Below are positions 58,806 to 64,000 of a stretch of 64,000 nucleotides of DNA, piece by piece (the stretch's first letter is position 1; each line of letters starts with the position of its first letter). The DNA comes from Isoetes taiwanensis (taxonomy: Eukaryota > Streptophyta > Lycopodiopsida > Isoetales > Isoetaceae). Location of the stretch: NCBI GenBank assembly GCA_021234155.1, contig JAJEKV010000292.1, positions 124,001 through 188,000 of the forward strand, written 5' to 3'. A program made the translations under genes and the position numbers. The notes beneath the pieces were generated by a model. That model ran no database searches. It was not told the origin of the DNA and saw nothing but the letters and a program-made list of their open reading frames with translations.

Positions 58806-58879
58806 AGAATGATTCTATAGCAAATCAAATTGTTCCTCGAACAAAATGTTTCTATACCAAATCAAATTTTTCCTTGCCT

Positions 58880-59000
58880 ACAAACAATGGCGTGGGGCGT
58901 TGGTTTGCTTTTAGAGACATTCTAATGGGTTGTTATTTCTAGCAGATACCTATTGGTCTCCGTGGACGTTAAAAAAACTATTCTATTCTATTCTATTCTA
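58880..59000 (+). mobile_element. SINE-like 3' end with (TATTC)n tail
   Basis: TATTGGTCTCCGTGGACGTT then AAAAAAACTATTC runs into about four TATTC units ending near 58999. It is practically the same joint as at 23745-23800 (inverted) and similar to 12885-12936. Confidence 0.55.
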
Positions 59001-59062
59001 CAAAGTTGGGAAAAGCACTAGTGAAATACGGAAGTTCCTCCTTCCTATGTGATAGAGGAGGT

Positions 59063-59462
59063 CCTATTTAATTGAAAAAATTCTAATTATTCAAGTCTGC
59101 GAAAATTCCAAAAATACCCTCCGAATGAAGGGCATTCAAAAGTTGTCTTCACAAACATTATAGATTAGAATAAGATCTTCCGAACAACTTCAAATTCATT
59201 GAAATTGGAGTTGAAGCTCCCAAGTTGTGTATAACACTTATTTAAAACACAATAACTTGAGGATTCTAACTCCATTTTAGACGATTCTACTGCTATTGAA
59301 TAATCATGGTTGTCATCTATAAGTTTCACGAAGGGCGTTTTTTAGTTGGTTGATCACAAAAAAGTTATTGCCATTTGAGTCAAGTACCCTATTTCTAGAG
59401 ATATTTTGGAATTTTTGTAAACTTGAAGTGTATATATATCTCAAATTTTCCCTATTTAATTG
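59063..59462. mobile_element. Mutator-like MITE with target-site duplication
   Basis: CCTATTTAATTG stands at both 59063-59074 and 59451-59462 in direct orientation and encloses about 375 bases. The enclosed ends are inverted repeats: left CAAGTCTGCGAAAATTCCAA then AAATACCCTC; right, reverse-complemented, CAAGTTTACAAAAATTCCAA then AATATC. A 9-12 base duplication is typical of Mutator-like elements. No coding capacity. Confidence 0.72.
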
Positions 59463-59502
59463 GACTATTTATTAATGCACATGTGAAGTGTCAATCCAGA
59501 AA

Positions 59503-59600
59503 CTTTTCAAGATGAACCTCATGATATGATCTTCAAGCACGCCAAATAAGCCTTTTCAAGATGAACCTCATGATATGATCTTGAAGCACGCCAAATAATA
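59503..59600 (+). repeat. 49-bp tandem duplication
   Basis: CTTTTCAAGATGAACCTCAT to CACGCCAAATAA occurs at 59503 and again at 59552 with one mismatch (CTTCAAG/CTTGAAG). Confidence 0.85.
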
Positions 59601-60398
59601 GTGCTGGATTTTCCATTGGTTCTGTCCTTGTCAGTGTAATTTCTTTAGGCCTCATGGGTTGTGGGTATACACTACAATACCAAATTGGTATCTAAACTTT
59701 CCTGGCCTTCAAGCTTTGGATTGCATTATCCTCCACCAGTATTCAAATTCCTGGTATTCAAATTCCTGGTAAGGGGTATGGGGCACAGGCTTGAGGCAAA
59801 ATCTCAAGGAAACGGATGATGGAACTTCCGTTGACACGCATTTTCCGTACATTTTTCAGCAGGTCATTGTAAGAGCCAATAACCTGAGCTCCTGAATTTA
59901 GGCTTCCAGCTCTCTTAGTGAATATTCACTTAATAGACTTCGTGTATGTTGCTATCCAGACAAAGAACATACAATGTGCATGTACCTACAGAAAGCAGAG
60001 AAGCTATGAAGGCTACTTACCAGCAATGGGGATTCAAGAAGACTCTGCATTAAGCTACCATCTATAAACTACAGATTCTAGAGAACCTATTAACCAAGCA
60101 AAGCACTACCCTTTACGTTCCCATGACCCTTGGTGGTGGGGTGGAAACAAAAAAATTAGCAAAAAGCAAAAACAAGAAAACATTCTCCGAGGTAGAGCAC
60201 ATCGCATATTAAATTATATGTTTAAAATTGTTGGAAACATGGGAATCTGTTATTGAACAGTTACTCCCAGAAATGGCTGCATGATCTCTGACTGCCATCA
60301 CTTTAATGACTGAATGACATGAGAGGCATACAAGTCCCTAATTGGAAGACTAAACAATCAGTACGGTAACACAACCAAAATAGGCACAATATAACCAC
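59601..60398. other. 3' flank of the pyrophosphatase gene; no gene seen
   Basis: This should contain the 3' UTR of the minus-strand gene. GTATTCAAATTCCTG is duplicated at 59743/59757. No other feature was recognised. Confidence 0.4.
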
Positions 60399-61951
60399 TC
60401 ACATTGACTGTCGTACGGCCTCAACAGCTTTATCAGCTGGAAGAAAGTCTTCAACATTAACTTGCTTATTCTCATTTTTCTTGTCTGCAAGAAGATGTTT
60501 GTGAATCAGAAATATGCCATTGGCACTAAAATCAAGGTGCAACAAGTTGTGAGATTTAAAATCTCATTTTTCTTGTCTGCAAAAAGATGTTTGTGAATCA
60601 GAAATATGTCATTGGCACTAAAATCAAGGTGCAACAAGTTGTGAGATTAAAATTCCTACATCTATTATCCTAGCTAAGATGAATGACTATAATTAGATGA
60701 ATAGTCTGGTTCATTGATGCAATAATAGGTTTTAGCTGTGATTTGTTATCTTATAAGGTGAAAAGAATATACAGTCTTCAAAGAACCGCCAGATCTCGGC
60801 CAATCTGTGAGGTGCCAGGTCCTTGACATCAGAATAGTGCCGATATTCAGGATCATCCGCACAAACAGCTATGATCTTGTCATCCTTTTCACCCTGTTAA
60901 GGAAAAAACACAAAGGGCAAAAATGGCAGTTTGAAAATTGATTTTGAGTTTTCTGTAAAATGCAAAATTTGCCTATAAATAATCTTGGACTATAATCTTA
61001 TACAGCAAAAAGTCTTGGAGAAAAATTAAATGTCACTAACAAGCATGTCCTTGTGTTTAGATTGAATCGAATCCAAGTGAGGAAATGGTTATATTGCTTA
61101 TTCTACCTTTTATCGCCCTCACCTGATCAATCATGGGCATAAGACCAATGGCTCTTGCACGGAGGAAGCACCCTGGTATAACAGGTTCCTGATTTAAAAC
61201 ACCCATATTCATACAAAAGCTACAAAGAACAAGATCAGCAAACCTCATTTCTGAGAAAGACACACAAGCTTGTCACCTGCATCAAAACAAGCACATCCAT
61301 AGGGTCATTGTCCTCACAGAATGTTCTTGGTATAAATCCATAATTGTGTGGATACACTATTGATGAATATAAAACCCGATCAACCTGCACAATGATATGG
61401 CAACTAAAATCAGAACATCAATATACACGGATTACTTTCGAATTCTTTTAGAAGTCACTAACCTTTATGATGCCACTCTTCTTGTCAAGCTCATATTTTA
61501 CTTTGCTTCCCTTTGGGATTTCAATCACCTGATAAGTGCAATGCTAAATGTAATCATAGAAGAGAATTATTTGATCATTATCCCTGCATCTTTTCTGATA
61601 TGAAATCTCATGCATTTTCCTTACCCCTTTAGTGCATGAATTGCCAGTACAAATAATGGGTACAAAGGTTCACAATAAACCCTTTAACAAGAGATATAAA
61701 TCAAGATGACACCGATGAAGCGAATATACAGATACTTTCATCGCATAATAAATTAGGACTTACACAATTGAAGACTGCAGGAGCTCCAGGGCCTGTAAAG
61801 AAACGGTAAGATAGGGAGCATATAAGCGACATCACATTAAAAACGGTTCCTTTGTCTATATAAATCCGTGTGCAACATTTATTCATGAAATATTTCAAGA
61901 CAAAGAGCCAATAAACTGACCGATTTCAAGGTCATGCCAAGGATGTGGCAT
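60399..61951 (-). CDS. PPA: Soluble inorganic pyrophosphatase (family I), 7 coding exons
   Basis: Splicing 61981-61921, 61792-61764, 61528-61463, 61384-61277, 61188-61123, 60893-60773 and 60484-60399 on the minus strand gives one open frame, with a good GT-AG pair at every junction. From the ATG at 61951 it encodes 168 residues: [20 protein letters not shown], then [76 protein letters not shown] and [20 protein letters not shown], ending VRQSM. The family signature DNDPMDV is at residues 67-73 with the metal-binding Asps present. It hydrolyses pyrophosphate to phosphate with Mg2+, in the cytosol for this clade. Plant members are usually about 210 residues, so some 40 N-terminal residues are absent: the frame upstream of the ATG (NTNFGCYYST and the exon ending at 62170) is open but has no ATG. 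One usual Arg is Trp (W135, AEIWRFF). Confidence 0.92.
60470..60648. repeat. Tandem duplication over a splice acceptor
   Basis: Two 87-base copies (60470-60556 and 60562-60648) differ at only two positions. In gene sense each holds the intron end TTTTTGCAG/TCTTGCAG and the first bases of the last coding exon (ACAAGAAAAATGAGA). The copy at 60470 joins the real exon. The other is a decoy acceptor about 90 bases upstream in the intron. Confidence 0.9.
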
Positions 61952-62250
61952 GGTGCTATAATAGCAACCGAAGTTCGTGTTCTGCAAAAATACTGGTTTC
62001 AGCTGTTGCAACTTCGAAACATATCCTAAATAGGTATGGAATGATGTTCGTTCGGAAGACTGTAATTTTTTGTTTGGTAACTAAACGGTGATCGCAGACA
62101 AGATCATGATGAATAACGGAATACAAAGCATTTGAGAAACCAAGCAATGCAAAGCAGATAATACTTCACCTGGACGGAAACGTTCAGCTGGGGAAGGAGG
62201 AAAAGCGCTAGGTAAAAGGATTGAAATGTCCTTCAACGGTATACTATCTA
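61952..62250 (-). promoter_or_regulatory. Upstream exon / leader of the pyrophosphatase gene
   Basis: An exon-like block ends at 62170 with a strong donor (GTCCAG then GTGAAG) and joins in phase to the exon starting at 61981. Its frame reads LALFLLPQLNVSVQ, where PQLN recalls the P-LNERIL that precedes the core in plant pyrophosphatases. An in-frame TGA lies upstream at about 62225, with no ATG after it. So it is either 5' UTR or a decayed N-terminal exon. No TATA box was identified with confidence. Confidence 0.5.
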
Positions 62251-62483
62251 TCCTAATATTTCGAGACTTGTAGAGCTAAAGTTGGGATTCAAACATATTT
62301 CTCGTGTCTCAAAATACAAGAAGAAGGGTGACCGCCCGGTGGATGGACAACTCAATTAGGGTTGGTGGGTTGGCTTGATCCTATAATTCTCTCTCTTAGG
62401 GCCATTTACAAACAACACAAAGAATCCAGAAAAGTATTATTGTCATGTCTGCATAAAAGGGTCTCTCGTGATTTTAACACCTC
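62251..62483. other. Short region between pyrophosphatase leader and LINE
   Basis: About 230 bases remain as possible promoter for the minus-strand pyrophosphatase gene before the LINE tail. No definite core element was seen. Confidence 0.35.
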
Positions 62484-63540
62484 TTTTTTTTTTAATTGAA
62501 GGATCAAATATATTATTTGAAAGTAATGATGTCATGCACCTACATAACATGATGTGTATGTAGAGATAACCACTCGGCTAATCAAGCAGTCTTTTACAAT
62601 CGCGATAAAAATGTCTTGTGGGCTATTTTTCAGAGATAGTACTAAAGTACATTGTACTCATGATCAAAACAAACTTTCTCGGCCTCTTCCATATAAGCCA
62701 CAAGAGCCACCCCTTACGCAAGTGCATTGCTATTTTCTTTTTTAGGATGCCATGATGTAAGATATAAACTTAATATCACCTCCTTCACTGATAGAGATGA
62801 TTTGGACACTTTCGTTAATCTGTTACAGGTTGACTGAATATCTTGACCTGTATAAAACAATGCTCAATCGTTTCTTCTGACCGGCCACAGATAGGACAAA
62901 TTGGTGAAAATGCATCCTTAAATTTTGTTCACCAAAACATTGACCCTAACCACTCTATGAAGAATCTGCCACAACAAAGTAGAAACCTTCGGTGGCAAAT
63001 TGCCCTTCCACATCCATTTCTAAATTTAATCCACTATATCCCATCGAGACAAAAGGCCTATTATCTAATTTTTATGCAGTAGTCTATAACCCTTCGAAAC
63101 AAAATGTTTTTCTTAAGATTTTCATGTGGTAAACAAAAAGCACCTACTTGTGGATAAGCAAAAAATGGTCAATGGGCCACCAAAATATCCCAAACGCATC
63201 CATCACTTTCCCTTGAATTAAACTTACTTTGATTAAGAAAGTTGGACATCTCGATGGTACCAATCTCCAATGCATGAGATTCACCCTGAGTTCCATTTTT
63301 GAATCCTTTAGGTTTACTACTTGTAGCCACTATAAAGGCATAGACATGATGAGCAATTTTTTATATCTAATTGCCACCAATCTTTTATTGTCTCCCTTGC
63401 CTTCACGAGCCCTTTAAGGAATCGTGATGCACCTAAATAAAGCTTCAGTTCATAAGTGTTGCCCAAGGTAAATTTGCTCTATGAGAGACTTTACCACTGG
63501 AATGCAATGAGATAGTGACTTAACTACAACATTTTGAACA
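62484..63540 (-). mobile_element. LINE 3' portion, decayed
   Basis: The minus strand reads DAFGIFWWPIDHFLLIHK (about 63210-63155), then W-KGNLPPKVSTLLWQILHRV (about 63010-62945), then CPICGRSEETIEHCFIQ (62900-62850, a zf-RVT finger with two Cys, His, and the last Cys lost). It ends in a poly(A) of ten bases at 62493-62484. The tail context (CAATTAAAAAAAAAAG) resembles the LINE end at 29606. RT core and 5' parts are missing, as in typical 5'-truncated LINEs. Confidence 0.75.
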
Positions 63541-63566
63541 TATGGTCGCTTATATTCAAACATAAC

Positions 63567-64000
63567 TGTGACGTCCCCTACTCATATACGATTGCACTCC
63601 ACCGTATACAAACGGAGTTCATCCCCCATACCAGCTCTATACCTGATACAGGGCCCTCCACGTATCACTCAGAACCTTGGTGAGTTCCGGTGGGGAAGAA
63701 TGAAGGGTCGTTTACCCTATCTCCCTCAGGGGGCCTACCTAGCTGCGTAAGCGTAAAACATACATGTCAAGATACAACATCAATATCTCACACCACCTGA
63801 GGGGCTGCGACATCGCATATCTGCATAGACAAAGATCATTACATCACATGGGAAATCCTACCAAGGCTTTCGGACTTCGGGGATGGCGACGGCTTGGGTC
63901 TCAGAGGTCATTGCGCATTTAATTCATGACAATGGATTTGGGCGGCATAAAGCATGGCTTAGAGTTGTCCACTCCATCCGCCCCTCATTGCACACTTTGC
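63567..64000 (+). repeat. Possible LTR start, cut by window end
   Basis: TGTGACGTCCCCTACTC at 63567 resembles the first bases of many plant Ty3/gypsy LTRs (TGTGACGNCCC), and the GC content rises from here to the end. No polypurine tract precedes it, so it could be a 5' or a solo LTR in plus orientation. No end or coding region is in the window. Confidence 0.3.

Noticed and set aside
1..64000. tRNA and rRNA genes
   Set aside because: I looked for T-loop (GGTTCRANTCC) and A/B-box patterns with cloverleaf context and for conserved rRNA words and saw none convincing; a tRNA scan would be decisive.

Overview
The window looks like nuclear DNA of a land plant. It is AT-rich, gene-poor and crowded with transposons. 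The one clearly functional multi-exon gene has plant-type GT-AG introns and encodes a plant-like soluble inorganic pyrophosphatase. PPR genes of the PLS/DYW organelle RNA-editing class are over-represented and intronless, and there is debris from copia, LINE, hAT-like and MITE elements. A homosporous fern or another seed-free vascular plant is my best guess. That is inference from the PPR load and repeat style, and no marker in the window proves it.

Layout. 0-3 kb: a broken NIF/FCP1-like HAD phosphatase gene on the minus strand (314-1134), then an unidentified decayed coding region. 3.8-10.3 kb and 13.2-16.7 kb: two members (A and B) of one terminal-inverted-repeat element family. Both carry internal arrays of the palindrome GGTATAAATTTATACC. 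Element A also carries a broken piece of a VTT/SNARE-associated Golgi (DedA-like) membrane-protein gene. 17-26 kb: small inverted-repeat elements and a hAT BED-finger remnant. 26.9-28.9 kb: a UDP-glycosyltransferase pseudogene whose 5' end is repeated three times. 29.3-32.7 kb: a LINE inserted inside a roughly 110-bp tandem repeat, then a long TATC/CTAC microsatellite. 35.5-37.5 kb: unidentified exon-like pieces and a PPR remnant. 38-40.3 kb: a 5'-truncated Ty1/copia element with its 3' LTR.

42.7-48.7 kb holds two convergent PPR loci. The first is an intact 764-residue ORF with an unusually uniform run of 31-residue S repeats. The second is a full-length PPR-E-DYW gene broken by four single-base frameshifts. 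49-54.5 kb is a decayed copia element that appears to be split by later insertions. 58-59.5 kb holds a LINE fragment, a SINE-like tail and a Mutator-like MITE with a target-site duplication. 60.4-62.2 kb is the pyrophosphatase gene (minus strand, 8 recognisable exons), with a LINE close upstream. The window ends in what may be the start of another LTR.

The genes do not form a pathway. The most informative content is the repeat biology: the two TIR elements with palindrome arrays, a SINE-like family with pentanucleotide tails, a shared MITE family, and several insertions into insertions. Two gene-level points also stand out: the near-homogeneous PPR array, whose RNA target can be predicted, and a recent duplication of a splice acceptor inside the pyrophosphatase gene. 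All domain calls come from reading translated sequence by eye; no database search was run.
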